The translations under genes and the position numbers were made by a program. Below are positions 1 through 12,200 of a stretch of DNA of 64,000 bases, in pieces. The stretch spans positions 450,362 to 514,361 of the forward strand of contig WBMV01004774.1 of assembly GCA_013396655.1 (NCBI GenBank), read 5' to 3'. This DNA comes from Campylorhamphus procurvoides. Taxonomy: Eukaryota; Chordata; Aves; Passeriformes; Dendrocolaptidae. How positions within the stretch are numbered: the first letter of the stretch is position 1; every line of letters begins with the position of its first letter. Under the pieces are notes generated by a model. It was not told the origin of the DNA. It did no database searches and saw only the letters and a program-made list of their open reading frames with translations.

Positions 1-111
1 CACCGGAGAGTGTCTGGGCAACGTGGTGAGCGATGGGAAGCTGGTGCGGAACTCCGGGGGCCTGCAGAACGCGCAGTTTGGCATCCGGCAGGATGGCACC
101 ATGGTGTTCGG
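1..111 (+). CDS. NAGPA: NAGPA exon, catalytic domain (cut by window start)
   Basis: Reads GECLGNVVSDGK...QNAQFGIRQDGTMVFG from base 2. It ends in phase 2 at GG before a GTAAGA donor. The human counterpart has GECLGNVVSDE and GGLQNAQFGIRRDGT. Confidence 0.93.
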
Positions 112-3100
112 GTAAGAGCTGGGGCTGTTCGGGGGGCACTCCCCACCCCGGGGCTTTGGAGGCATCACTGGGGCAGGGAACTCATCCCAGGCACTACCTC
201 CTTGGCCTCTCCCAGGTGGAGCAGAAACACACTTTGGATGCTGAGGCTGGGGATGTTCTGCCTGTACCCCATGGGGCTGTCTCTCCTAGGAAGCTGGATA
301 AGTTACTCTGATCATCTCTAGCTGGTTAGGTTCCAGTGTCTCCCAAGATGCAGCAGGGACACTTGAGGGGAGTTGGAGAGGGTTTTGTCCTCCCCACAGA
401 GAGGCAGAGTGGAGCCTGGGTCTGCTCTGGCTGCAGCACAGACAGGCTGGGCTTGGAAGCGACCTCAGGAGGAGCCTCATCCAGCACCCTGCACAGCACA
501 GGTTATCTGGAACAGGCTGCTCAGGGCTGTGTCCAGTTGGGCTTTAAACGTTTCCAAGGATGGAGACTCCACACCCTCTCTGGGCAAACTTGTTCCTGTG
601 ATTGATCACGTCCACATACTTTTTGAACACTTCCAGGGATGAGGACTTCACCACTGCCCTGGGCAGATGTGCCAGGGCCTGACCACCCCTTCAGTGAAGC
701 AATTTCCCTGATACCCATCTAAGCCTCCCCTGGAACAACTTGAGGCCTTTTCCTGTCCTCTTGTCCCTGTTCCCTGGGAGCAGAGCCTGACCCTCCTTTT
801 CTCCAGGCTGAGCCCCCCCAGCTCCCTCAGCTCCTCCTGCTGCTCCAGTCCCTTCCCCAGCTCTGTTCCCTTCCCTGGACACTCTCCAGCCTCTCCAGCT
901 TTTTCTTGTAATGAGGGGCCCAGCAGTGCCCCCAGGACTGGAGGTGCCTCAGCAGTGCCAGCTCAGGGGTGGGCACTGGCCAGGTGTCTTTGGCCTTCTT
1001 GGCCACCTGGGCACGTGACACTCCCCAGACAGCTGAAGACAGAAGCCTCTGAGGAGGAATAGCTGGCAGAGGGACTAGCACATGGATTGAAAGGCCCCCA
1101 GGAGTTATAGGAACCCTAAAGGGCTTAGAAGGGTTCCCAGGGTTGTCCTGATGGTCTCAGAAGCTGGAATAGCAGCCTGGAAGCTGCTGCAGCTTCTGGA
1201 TACATTCCCTACCCTTCTGATAGCCCAATCCCAGCCTACCCCTCAGGAAGGGTCCCTGCAAAGCCAAACTGACTGTGCCAAGCCAGGGCTTTATCCTGCA
1301 GCTTTATCTCTGACAGCCCTGAGCACCAAGGCCTTCCCTGACGTGGTTGGGGCTGCCCAAATTGGTGACGTGTCCCCTCTAGTGATGGACTTCTGCCAAG
1401 GGGGCCAACAGCAACTGCAGGGTCCCTGTTGATCCTTAACCTCAGCTCTGTCCTGCTTCTCTGGCAGGGTGTCTCTGTTAGATGGAGTCAAGAAACTAGA
1501 AATAGTTTGGGTGTAAATAATTGAGGATGTCAGGGTAGTGGGGAAAGCAATTCCCCCTTCACTGTCACTGCACCATGACAGCAGGATGGAGCACAGGGCA
1601 CGCTGTTACCCCCACCCTGCAAAGCTGCTGCCCCTTTCTGGGCTGACAGCGGGTGATTTCAGGCTTTCAGAGCTGTCAGTCTGTGCCCAAGCTGTTGTGT
1701 GGTTTGGTCCATTTTCAGCTGTGTTCATGTCTTTGTGTTCCCTTGCCATGGGGAGGGAATCCTTTTTCCATTCCATTTGGTTTCCATTCAGGTATTTGCA
1801 GTTACACTTCTCTACAGTGCACAAAGCTTTGTTTGCCCACAGTCATGGATACTAAGCAGCTCAAAGTTCAGCATCCAGCTCTCACAGGACACCAGAAGAG
1901 TCAGTTTTAAACCCAAAACCACAGGCAGAGCTCAGCTGTGCAGTCCCAGCCCCTGCTCCTGTTACAAACATCACCCAGCACCAGGCTCAGATGAGGCAGG
2001 TGTTGCCCATCACCCTGATCCCTGAGAGAGGAATATCCCTTGGGAAGCACCCCATGGTGACACACCACAGCAAGCATGGAAGTGGTAGCTGGGCAGTTCT
2101 TTTACTGTCTGGCTGGTCAGTGAAAGGGTTTGCTGTCAGGAGCAGCAGAGGAAGCTCCTTCCCAGATGGAAGGGAGCAGGTAGCACCCAGCAGTGTGTTC
2201 CCCTCTATGCAGCTGCAGGCAGGATGGATGATGTAGCTCCAAATCCTTTCCAAAGCTGTTTGGTGTCAGTTATGGAGAATGGAAGCTGACAGGCAGCAAG
2301 ATGCTACAGCTGCTTCCACAGAGCCCTGAGTATTTGGCTCTGTCCTTGTGTTCTGCCAGATGCTTTCTGCCCTTGTTATCCTGGCTCAGGTCCACTGGCC
2401 ACATTGCTGGCAGGAGTTGTTTCAGGCACAGGGGCCTGGGACCACCATTAGCTGTGGGTTTTTGCAGGAGAGGAGAGAACAGGGGCCACTCTGGCTGCTG
2501 AAGTGATGTTTCACACTGCTTGGACTCTGCTTTGGATGTAGCTACCCTTCATTCCAACACTTCTCCCCCTCTCCCTCCTGGAGGCTGCTGGGAGCAGGAG
2601 AGGCTTTTACATGGCACTGCTGTGGTTGTGGGTGACCCCTCCTGCTCTTTCTTTCCTAGTTACCTGTCTGAGGAAGATGTCCTGAATCAAACAAACCCTT
2701 TTGTGCAGCTTGTGAGCGGGGTAGTTTGGCTGCTGAGAGATGGAGAAGTGTACATCAATGAGAGCCGGACAGCTGAATGTGGTGACACTCAAACCACAGG
2801 TAAATCCTGGGGAGCCTGGCTGTGGATTGTCTTTCCTATGGGGCTATTGGAAGGAGGGGCACTTTAACAGAATCATGGAGTGGTTTGGGTTGGAAGGGAC
2901 TTTAAAGACCCATCCAACCTGGCCTTGGACACTTCCAGGGATGGGGCAGCTGGAGCTTCTCTGGGCAACCTATGCCAGGGCCTCCCCACCCTCACAGGGA
3001 AGAATTCCTTCCTAACATCTAATCTAACCTGTCCAGAGGAACCCAAAGTAGATGCCTCTTAACAGGAGTTTAATCCCCTGCTTTGTTTCTGTGCCAGACA

Positions 3101-6100
3101 AAAACTTAATCAAGGGCACTTCTGTAGGGCCTGGGTGAACAAGAGAACCCGGGCTCTGCTCTCACTGTTTCGGTTCAGATGAGCCCCTTGCTGGGAGCTG
3201 TTTTGCAGACAGAGGTGTCTGAGCAGCCCCTCTGTGCCCAGCTGGTGTGTGATTGTCCCTCTCCTGCCCAGGAACCTTCGACAAGTTCATCAATGTGATC
3301 TCAGCCAGGACTGCAGTGGGACATGACCGCCAGGGCCGTCTGGTCCTGGTTCATGTGGATGGACAGACAGAATCCAGGGGGTAAGGTCTTGGCCAAGGTC
3401 TTGAATTGCTGGAGCTGAGGTGACTCTGCAGCTGCTGGGGGTGTGTTCTAAGGCAGAGACTTGCAGAGCTCAGGGGTGCCAGAGAAGGCTCACACAGCCC
3501 CAGACAGCGAGTCAAGGTACCTGGGATGGGAGAGCTTCCCCTTCCACCAAGGAGAGTGAGAAGCTTCTGCACAGCAGCTTCACTGAAGTCAAATCAGCAA
3601 ACAGCCTTTGCTTTGCAGGGTCAACCTGTGGGAAATGGCAGAATTCCTGAAGCAGCAGGGAGTCATCAACGCAATCAACCTGGATGGTGGAGGCTCTGCC
3701 ACGCTGGTCTTGAATGGGACCCTTGCCAACTACCCCTCTGAGCACTGGTAGGTGCTGGTGGCTCATGCCCAGGGCTGCCCAGGTGGCTCTGCAGCTCCTG
3801 CTGGGACACAGAGCCCAGTCCTGCCCCAGCTCAGCCAGGAGGGCTCAGCAAAGAAGGAGACAGGATCCGGGGCAGAAAGAGACTCTAAAATGTAAAGCGC
3901 TTGAGGGACTCCATGTTTTTTCCACTTAGTCATCCAGGATTAAAGCTGAGCTGGTTTCAATCAGGCAGCAAAGCTGTGGCTGTGACTGATGGGGGAATTG
4001 GATAAGGCAGCAGTTCCTAAACTGGGAGATTCAGAGCTGCACATTCAGGGGAATTAGCAGGGATCTGTCAGCAGCTTATGACTATGGAAGAGAAACACTG
4101 CCTTGGAGACCCTGCCCTGCCTCACAGGGGGAACCTAGAGAGTATTTTACTTTAAGTTCGGCTTTTTAGTAATTTATGACTAAACATGAAGGGATTTAAT
4201 ATTCAGTTCCCATAACTGCAATAATACAATTTGTATCAAAGCAAATAACATTCAAGAAAAGGCATGTTGGATGACAAAATTAAGGAAGCTGGGACTTCTT
4301 AAAGGGAGACTTTGTGTGTCGCTTCTGTAATTCCACGTTTGAAATTACTCCCATCCAATGGGGATTTAACACTTAGTTAAACCATTGGCTCAAATCTAGT
4401 TTGATGTTTCTATTTTCCCATTATTATTGTTGCTGTCTGCCAGTGTGACTCGGGAAGGCAATCTGCAGGTTGTATGCCCTGGTTTTGGGTCAGGCTGGGC
4501 AGGCACAGTGTGTGCACAGCCCCCGTGTCCCCTCTGTGTCCCCAGCTCCTTCGACAGCATGTGGCGCTGCCCTCGGCACGTCTCCACCGTGGTGTGTGTG
4601 CACGAGCCAGGCTGTGACCCCCCCGACTGCGGCGGGCACGGGCTGTGCCAGGCCGGGCACTGCCACTGCACCAGCGCCTTCTGGACAGGCCCTGCCTGTG
4701 ACACCCTGGACTGTGGCCCTGCCAACTGCAGCCTGCACGGCGTCTGCACCCCCTGTGAGTGCCGGGCGGGCCGGACCTGTCCTTGTGCCTGGGCAATGCC
4801 CTGTGCCAGCTGCAGGGCATGGCTGGGTGTGGGCACTGCCCTCCCCTCCAGCGGCTGGGGCAGCTGTGGGGATAAGCAGAACACGTTCCCCTCAGGAGCC
4901 CTCAAGGCTGGGCTGGGCTCAGGAGCTGGGCCTGTAAGAGGCCTTGCCTTCAAGCCCTGTTTCTCAGTTCCCCTTCCTGGCCTGGAGTTGTGTTCCAGGG
5001 CTCTTTAAGGCTGCTGATGGGCAGGGCAGTGTATCAGAGTGTGTGACAGCCGCTGGTTCTGCCCCTTCCCATTACTGTTCCTTCTTTATTTGCCTCTGCT
5101 ACTTTATGATTTTTACAAGTGTGATATTGATATTGCTGCTTCTCCACAAACTCATTTTGAGCTCAGGGACTGCTGGAATGTCCACCCCCAGCTCCTGTCC
5201 CTCTGCTGCTCAGCCCTGTTCTGCTCCTGTGCTCTTGATTAGCTCTCATTTGAGTGTGCACCAGTGCAGTGACTGAACAGAGCTTGGCAGGTGCAGTGGC
5301 TGACCCTGAGTTAATCCCAGGGAATCCCATCAGCAGGGGTTCTGCTGTGTTTGGCAGCTGCAGTGGGGGTGTGTGAACCCACCCTGTGTGTCAGCACAGG
5401 ATTCCTCTTCGGGGGGTTTCCTGACAGGGGTAAGAGGGCACCCCAAGAGCCAGAGGCTCCTGAGTTCCAGCCCCTGCTGTTTCCAAGGGTTTTTTTTGTT
5501 GTCATTAATGCCTGTTCCATGTGTTTGCACAGCTGGATGCCTGTGTGATGCTGGCTGGACTGGCAGCAACTGCACTGAAGGTAAATACTCACTGCTGCCC
5601 CACTCTGCTTTTCACAGACAGGGAGAGGGTTCTGTGTAGCTGCCTGCCCATGGGGGGGCAGGGAAGGGAAAGGCCACCCCATAGGCTGCTCTGTTTTGGC
5701 AGTGTGAGTTTAATTGCAGCTGGAGTGTCTCTCATTGGCTTGGTGTGAGGCACTTAAAACCCTTGCTCCCTGTTCAGGGCACACACTCAGCTTGTTCCTG
5801 AGCAGCCAAACACCCTGAGCTGTGGCTGTGCTGGGGTGTGAGCACGGGCTGGGGTTGACCACCTGTGTAGTGAAGGCCCTGGTGGCATCACTGCTTGTCT
5901 CTGCAGCTTGTGCTCCTGGTTTCTATGGGGAGTCTTGCAGCCAGAAGTGCCAGTGCCAGCATGGTGGCTCCTGTGACCCTGTGCATGGAGCCTGTTCCTG
6001 CACCCCTGGGTTCTACGGCACCAGCTGTGAGCATGGTAAGGACTACCTGGGCTGGGAGATGATTCTGTGTCACCTCTGAGCCACCTCTTGTAGGCAAAGC

Positions 6101-8064
6101 AAGAGGGAGGTGTGCCAGACAGGCTCAGGCCTGAATGTCACAGCTGGAGTGCCACCTGCTGGCTCCCAGCTCGTCCTGGGCTACCTAAATGGGCTAAAAA
6201 AGAGCAGGGAACAGAGAGGAAGGAGTTGTTTCCTTCATCAACAAAAAATCGTGGATTTTTGTTTAGTCTTAGCCCCAAAAAACTACATTCCTTTCCCAAA
6301 GCTCCTGAGTGTAGAACACAATTGTCTCCTGCTCCAGGGTGTTGCAGCAGGCCCTGCCTGCAGCCCAGGTCCAGCTGATCCCAGTCAGTGCCCATGGAGA
6401 GCTCCAGAGGCTGTTCTGCCATCCCACCTTGCCCAGCCTGGCTGAGTGCCCGTGCTGACAGGGCTGGTGCTGTTCTCCCTGGTGTCACCACTCCAGCTTC
6501 TCTCAGGCACTCGAGGCCCTGTGGGTCCCAGTGAACACGTTAATTACAGCAGGGTGCAAACTTCCTGAGTGCCTGACTCCATCAGTGATGCTCTGTTCCA
6601 GCCTGGGAACACTCAGACAGCCCCTCCCAGAGGAGGTGCCCAGAGAAGCTGCAGCTGCCCCACCCCTGGGAGTGTTCAAGGCCAGTCTGGACAGGCCTTG
6701 GAACAACCTGGGCTGGTGGAAGGTGTCCCTGCTCATGACAGGGGGGTTGGAATGAGATGGGCTTTAAGATCCTTCCCAACTAAAACCAGTCTGGATTCTG
6801 TGATCCCTGCAACTTCCCTGGGACACACCAAATGGCAGCAGAGAACTCCCAGCGTGGTGCTCCCAAGGCTGCTGCAGACTCAGCTGAGCTGCAGCCACAC
6901 CTGGGTGGTTTCAGGGCAGGTGGAGCTTTGACAATGACCAGCCTCTCTGTGTTAACTCCCCAGAGTGTCCCCTGGGCTGGTTTGGGCCCGACTGCCGGAG
7001 CCAGTGTGTGTGTGAGCACTCGTGTCCCTGTGACCGGGAGACTGGAAGCTGCAACACCACCCACGACGGGGCCCTCCAGGAGCAGCTGCACAGAGGTACT
7101 GGCCTGCAGGGCTGGGGCTTGTGAAAAAACAGCTAGAAGAGCAGCTTAACTGCATAATCTTTGTTTACTCACCAGCTCTGCTTAAGCTTGCTCTTTTTCA
7201 GTGGAATTTTACACCCTTTCCCCCAACACTGCCTTTCTTCCCTCTTTGTTTTCCAGCTGGACAGTGTTTAGCTTCCCAGAATAAGGAAAGGAGCAAAGAA
7301 AGATTCTCTCTGGCAGAGTAAGTGTGTGGTACACGTTGTGTGTCTCAGAGGCTGTCACAGAGCGTGGAGGGGCACTTAGTCTGGAGAAAAGGAGGCTCAG
7401 GGGGGACCTTCTTGCTCTCTGCAACTTCCTGACATCAGGGAAGAGTTGGGGGTGGTTGGGTTCTGCTCCCAGGGAACAGGGACAGGAGGAGAGGGAATGG
7501 CCTCAGGCTGTACCAAGGGGAGGGTTAGTTTCAATATTGGAAAAATTCCTTCATGGAAGGGGTGGTCAGGCCCTGGCACAGCTGCCCAGGGCAGAGGGGG
7601 AGTCCCCATCCCAGGAGGGATCCAAAAGCTGTGTGGATGTGGCTCTTGGGGACATGGGTTATTGGTGGCCTTGGCAGTGCTGGGGGACTGGATGGTCTTA
7701 GAGGGCTTTTCCAATCTGAATGATTCCCTGATTCCCTCCTGCCTGAGAGCAGGACTACAAGCTTGGGAAGGGAGGACAGTCCTTGAGAACTCCTTTGCCC
7801 ACTGGGAACACGTGAGGCAGGCTGAGGTGTTGCTTACATGGGGTTCTCTTGTGTGACAGGAGCTCGTGGCTGTCCCCGAGCTCTGGCCTGGCCCTGCTGC
7901 TGGTGCTCAGTGCCCTGGGCAACGTGGGGCTGGTGCTGAAGGTGCGGGCGGAGCGGCAGCGCGGGGACTACCGGTACCACCCCCTGAGGGACCTGAACGG
8001 GGCAGCCTCCCACAGCCCCAGCTCTGCTGCCTGGGAGCCCGAGGACACTCAGGACTCGCTGTAG
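1..8064 (+). CDS. NAGPA: NAGPA, 3' ten coding exons (5' end outside window)
   Basis: N-acetylglucosamine-1-phosphodiester alpha-N-acetylglucosaminidase, the 'uncovering enzyme' of the trans-Golgi network. It removes the covering GlcNAc from GlcNAc-phospho-mannose on lysosomal hydrolases and so exposes mannose-6-phosphate. Exons: 1-111, 2660-2799, 3272-3380, 3619-3747, 4546-4754, 5533-5580, 5907-6035, 6964-7095, 7257-7317, 7860-8064. All introns are GT-AG, all phases join, and together they give 423 residues plus a TAG stop. Seen in order: end of the catalytic domain with INLDGGGSATLVLNG, cysteine-rich EGF-like modules, a short linker, one transmembrane helix (GLALLLVLSALGNVGLVL) and a cytoplasmic tail with YHPL. 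N-glycosylation sequons: NES, NGT, NCS, NCT, NTT. The human protein has 515 residues as I recall, so the signal peptide, propeptide and start of the catalytic domain lie to the left. Identity is firm. Confidence 0.96.
478..1012 (-). mobile_element. CR1 LINE fragment in a NAGPA intron
   Basis: An older, diverged copy. It has the segments CTGTGTCCAGTTGGGCTTTA, ACACTTCCAGGGATGAGGAC and CTCCAGCCTCTCCAGCTTTT, in the order expected for the reverse complement of a CR1 3' half. Confidence 0.75.
2660..2799 (+). CDS. NAGPA: NAGPA exon, catalytic domain
   Basis: The acceptor is TTTCCTAG and the donor GTAAAT. It encodes YLSEEDVLNQTNPFVQLVSG and the sequon-containing YINESRTAEC. It enters in phase 2 and leaves in phase 1. 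Confidence 0.95.
2869..3040 (-). mobile_element. CR1 3' fragment in a NAGPA intron
   Basis: Starts AGAATCATGGAGTGGTTTGG, the reverse complement of a CR1 3' terminus. The middle is deleted, jumping from the CATCCAACCTGGCC segment without the usual CCCTGCCATGGGCAGG. Confidence 0.85.
3272..3380 (+). CDS. NAGPA: NAGPA exon, catalytic domain
   Basis: Encodes FDKFINVISARTAVGHDRQG and ends VHVDGQTESRG. The ISARTA.GHDR block is shared with the human enzyme. The donor is GTAAGG, phase 2. Confidence 0.95.
3619..3747 (+). CDS. NAGPA: NAGPA exon with the INLDGGGS motif
   Basis: Encodes VNLWEMAEFLKQQGVINAIN followed by LDGGGSATLVLNGTLANYP. The glycine-rich LDGGGS segment is the hallmark of the phosphodiester glycosidase domain. 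The NGT sequon is kept. Confidence 0.96.
4546..4754 (+). CDS. NAGPA: NAGPA exon, end of catalytic domain and first EGF-like module
   Basis: Begins SFDSMWRCPRHVSTVVCVHE, then enters cysteine-rich sequence (CDPPDCGGHGLCQAGHCHC). It ends in phase 1 at a GTGAGT donor. An overlapping open frame through the donor is not coding. Confidence 0.94.
5533..5580 (+). CDS. NAGPA: NAGPA micro-exon (48 nt), EGF-like
   Basis: Encodes GCLCDAGWTGSNCTE, the second half of an EGF-like module, nearly identical to human GCRCDAGWTGSNCSE. The acceptor is TTTGCACAG and the donor GTAAAT. It is phase 1 on both sides, so it can be skipped without shifting the frame. Confidence 0.93.
5907..6035 (+). CDS. NAGPA: NAGPA exon, EGF-like module
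   Basis: Encodes a complete eight-cysteine, laminin/scavenger-type EGF module starting CAPGFYGESCSQKCQCQHGG. It is a symmetric phase 1-1 exon of 129 nt, so it could be alternatively included. Its length and splice sites are clean. Confidence 0.9.
6610..6808 (+). mobile_element. CR1 3' fragment in a NAGPA intron
   Basis: Has CTGGGCTGGTGGAAGGTGTC and ends with ATTCTGTGATCCC, the CR1 terminal octamer. Diverged. Confidence 0.8.
6964..7095 (+). CDS. NAGPA: NAGPA exon, last EGF-like module
   Basis: Encodes ECPLGWFGPDC and CEHSCPCDRETGSCNTT, close to human ECPLGWHGPGC and CEHHCPCDPKTGNC. It is phase 1-1 and is followed by GTACTG. Confidence 0.94.
7257..7317 (+). CDS. NAGPA: NAGPA exon, juxtamembrane linker
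   Basis: Encodes AGQCLASQNKERSKERFSLA. The acceptor is TTTTCCAG and the donor GTAAGTG, phase 2. The linker is charged and poorly conserved. The call rests on splice sites and phase. Confidence 0.85.
7365..7738 (+). mobile_element. CR1 fragment between the last two NAGPA introns' splice sites
   Basis: Runs from TCTGGAGAAAAGGAGGCTCA through AATGATTCCCTGATTCCC. It occupies most of the 7318-7859 intron. Confidence 0.8.
7860..8064 (+). CDS. NAGPA: NAGPA terminal coding exon: transmembrane helix and cytosolic tail
   Basis: Encodes a hydrophobic helix, then a tail AERQRGDYRYHPLRDLNG and a C-terminus EPEDTQDSL before TAG (8062-8064). YHPL fits a YXXPhi sorting signal and matches human YAYHPLQEMNG. 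The human tail, as I recall it, ends NPFKD; nothing like NPF is present here. Confidence 0.94.
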
Positions 8065-9225
8065 GGGCCCAGAGGGGAAGAGAGGAGGTATTTCCCTGGG
8101 CACCCTGCACGGCCCCTCAGCACTGACGGCACAGGGGGCACTGCCCGTGGTACCCCAGCCCTGCCGAGGCTGCACCTTCCTTTGCTCTGCTGCTCCAGCC
8201 CCAGTACCCTGGGCTGCATCCTGAGCTGCCCTGGTGGGATGCAGGGCACTGGGTAAGGCAATTCCACAGCTGCAGCAGGAAAGGAAATGGGCTGGCTCCT
8301 TCCTAAACCTGAGGGAAACAGGTGAGCAGTGCCAGCCACAGGCATCTCAGAAAGGTCCCGGCTTACCGGGGCAGTGCTGAGTGTTTTTGAGATGCAAGAT
8401 AAACTGCTTCAAGGACAAGCCAGGCTCAGGAAGCTGGTGCTTAAAGGTGTTATAATCTATGTCTGCCCTTCCCTGAGAAGCTCAGATTTTCATCCAAAAA
8501 GTGACAAAATGCTATAAAATATTGAAGCAGGTGCAGCACCCAGTGAAACCAGAGCACTCCTGGCCAGGGTGGTGGGCTCAGAGGTGGCACACGGGGTTGT
8601 GGCTTTCAGGCACCTGAGTATTTCCTGAGCCAGCCCTCATTCCCAGAGCAGCCAGGGGTGTGTGAGGGGTGCTGTGTTTTGGAGAGGTGTCAGGTCACAA
8701 GTTCCATTCATGTATCTCTTGCAGCCCCAGCAGCCAACGGGCTCTGCTCCGGGGGCTCAGGGACTGTCACCAACATCCTGGGGCTCTCCCAGACAGGGGA
8801 CAGACAGGGACAGCCTGGCATGCCTGGCTGGACTCGGCCTGGGCTGCCCTGCCCCAGCTGGACACCCTTCAGTGGGACCACAACCAGCAAGTTCTTCAAG
8901 GCCCACAAGATCCTGAACACCTTGTCTGGAAGTCCAGGACACATCCTTGCACAACTGAATGAAAACAGTATTTGAGTTTGCTTCCACTGGGGGAAGCCCA
9001 GCCTTTAACGTGCCCCTTGGATGCTGCAGAGGGGTTAGAGCCTGTCTGAGCCCCAACACTCACATTTTTATGCACTCACTCCCTTTTTACCTCACCACAT
9101 AAAGGATGTGTAATTTCTGTGCCACTGTTGGCATCAAATCAGCCTGTAACCAGAAGACTCTATTTTTCTATGATTTACAGAAGATTATTTGAAACTTGAA
9201 TAAAGTCTATTAATGCTACCTGCCT
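8065..9225 (+). other. NAGPA: NAGPA 3' untranslated region (inferred)
   Basis: No splice-supported coding sequence follows the stop. The first canonical polyadenylation hexamer downstream is AATAAA at 9199-9204. The cleavage point (about 9220) is inferred. Confidence 0.6.
9199..9204 (+). terminator. NAGPA polyadenylation signal
   Basis: AATAAA on the plus strand, in TTGAATAAAGTCT, about 1.1 kb after the NAGPA stop. It is the best-placed canonical signal. Confidence 0.6.
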
Positions 9226-12200
9226 GAAGCTCAGATTCCTGATGTCCAGCTGCAGAAGGAGCAGTGATCCTTTCCCAGTTAACCTCAGCCTCCCACTGGA
9301 ACCCAGGAACCCTTTTATTTTATATAACAACCACTCTGCAGGACATGCTGTCCCAGCCTACTTTGTGCTAGGAAACTAAACAAAAAATGCTGGTTCTGCA
9401 GGAAAAAAATAAACATTTTAGTTAAAAAGTAGGAATAGTGGCCACAAGCCAGCCTTACCTCTGCTTCTGGGGGGAAAGAGCAGCACACACTCACATTTTC
9501 AGTTTCCCCCAGTCCAAGCAGTTGCATCAAACAACCCCATGTGTTCTGAGAGATGCTGTTTTATTTCCAACATTCCCAAAGGTACAGGTCTGCCAGGACC
9601 CACGGACAGTCACTGAAGTACATTTGTTGTCAGAGAAGTGTTACAGTGCCCTGTGGTTCACAGAGGGCTCTTACAGGAGGTTTGGCTGAGAAAAATGAGG
9701 ATTTCAGTAAATAAACCCAAAGCCAGCTGCAAGGGAGAGAAAGTCAAATTAATAAATGCCCATTTAACTTACACATGTACCTAAGAGCTTGGAAGTGGGT
9801 GTTGGTGTCACTAAAAGCCAGTGACATGACACAACTCCAGTTTTGCCTTCCAATAGAGAAATAATCAGGTGTAAGGATCATGACTAAGGTGTTGGAGGAA
9901 TATTAAAGCTGATGGCATGCAGGAATCTCTGAGAACTGCTGGCAATTAAGAGTCTAGTAACTGTTCCTTGCATTAATTGCTCCCAGTAGAAACATTGGGG
10001 ATATTAAAGCAGTGTGAGCTCCTAAAGTGCCTTTCAAAAGGAGGGAGTCCCTGCCCTGCCCAGCTGGGCTCACCCCTTCCTACCGGGAATTCCGAGCTGC
10101 AGGGAGTGATACAGATTTGGGATGAGTTGATTTTCCAAATCTTTTGATGATAAACCAAATGGGGATTATAAATTCTTATCCCAAGTTGGTTTCCCCCCGT
10201 TCCTGAAAGGAACTGAACTGAACTGGTCGGCAGCAAATGCATCTGCCGGGTCCCCTCGCTTGGGGACAGTCGGGAATTCACGGCTCACCCCGAGGCTCCT
10301 CCACTGCCTCAGCAGGGAAAGCCCTTTCCACACCTGAGAGGCAGCAAATGCTCAGCCAGAAGGGCCCAGGACTGCAGTCCAGCCGTGCCTGAACCCTCCA
10401 ACATCAGCCCCAGGTGGTGCCCTGCCCGTCTGCCTTTCCCAGTCCTGCTGGGACAGACCCCAGGAGATGGGGCAAACCTGGAGGAGTCACTGAGAATAAA
10501 GATTCCACCTCTGGCCATACTGAACTGTAAACTATGGCACAGCCCTCTGCACCTCCAGACATGAAACATGGCAACAGCTCTGAGGTAGGTGTTGTCTTTG
10601 CATATGGAATATCTGAAACAGGGAGAGCCCCAATTTACTGGGAGCTGTTTTTTTCGTGTTACCTGGACACAGCCTGAGCTCCCTGGCCCTGCTGCTGGGG
10701 AGGGAGCACCCAAAACAGGCCATTCCCAAGGGTTTGCCTTGGGAGGGTTTTGAGGGTCCAGAACTCCTCCCAGCCTCTACTCACAGGAAGCTGCTCTGAA
10801 GAAAACTGATTTATTTTCTAGAGCACACTGATGCAATTGAGGGGGGAAAAGGTGGTCTAGAAGAATTGTGTGTCTCTGGTATCTGCAGTTCACAAGGTCA
10901 GGTTTAAAAACACAGCACAGCACCAGCCACAATATCCCAGACTGTTGCTCCTTTTCTCCTGATAACACTCAGGAAAAATGGGGAAAAGATACTGGGTTAT
11001 TTAAATTGGTTTCAGAGTAGATTAGGTGGGATAACCCAGGCAGCTTTGCCAAGGCAGAGGTCTGCAGCTGTTTCCCAAACTGACCTGTGCAGTGAGCTTG
11101 TGGGCAGAGGAGCAGCACTGCAAAGGAACAAGAGGAAAAATAGGATTGGGATGTCCCTGGAGCCAGGAACACCCATTGGGACCAGCCCTTCCCTCTCCCT
11201 GGTTCCTTCAGAGACCTGCCAGTGGTGCCAAGTTCCAGGTGACTCAGAAGAGTTAACACCCAAAACCTTTAGTGGTGGGCAGAAAACAGCACATCCCACA
11301 TTTCAAAATAAAATGTAAAAATATTCCAGAGCAAAGGAAGAGATTTTTAACCAGAGGAAACCAGGAGAACCACAGGAAACAGGAATGTTGCCACACTGGG
11401 ATGTGAGCAACCACAAGGTGAAAGCCTGAAACAGCACAGGGAGGATGGGCTGGGTTTGCTCCTGGGGCTTTGGGAGTTGTTTGAAACTATTTTGAGCATC
11501 AGAATGAATTGTGGATAAAGGATTTTCCATAAGGGATACATACATACACTTTTTCTTCCAGAACTCATTTTCCAGAGGAAAGGTGATACTTGTCCCACTC
11601 TCAGACTCCATTTATGCTGAAATACCAGAGACAGAAGTTTCACTTGTCTAGTACAAATGTTAAAAGTCCATGGAACAGCTGGGGAATCCTTGGGAATCAG
11701 AACTTCCCTGAGCCCTGCAGGGTGGGGGAGTGATTCCCTTGGCTCTAGTCCTTTAAAGAAAATACCAAACAACTCAAAACCACATCAGGTTCTCATCTCC
11801 CCTTGTTTGGAATATTTGGGTTCTCTTCTCCTTTGGCAGTGCCTGGTGCTTCCAAACCAGGAGTTACAAAAGCAGGGTGGGAAGGATTGACTTCCCAATG
11901 AAAACCTGGTGAGTATTTGACTCCTGTTCTCACTTTGTTGCCACCTGGACAAGACCAGGGATAACTTCTCTCCCTCCAGCCCGGCCACACCAACTGTCAG
12001 TGGAGACCAGGGGCAAACAGGGGATTTTTGGTGTGTAGGAAGACAGTGCATCTTCCTGACAACTCCTGAACTCAATCCTTGCTTCTTAATCCTAAGAAAC
12101 AGCCCAAAAAGCATTGGACTCTCCCCTTCCTCCCAGGGAAGGTGACACAGCCCTTGCCACAATGCAGCCCTTTGGCAAGAACAGCCAGTGATCACAAAGA

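Noticed and set aside
4396..5008. Long open frames on both strands around a NAGPA EGF exon
   Set aside because: Shadows of a GC-rich exon and read-through past its donor site.
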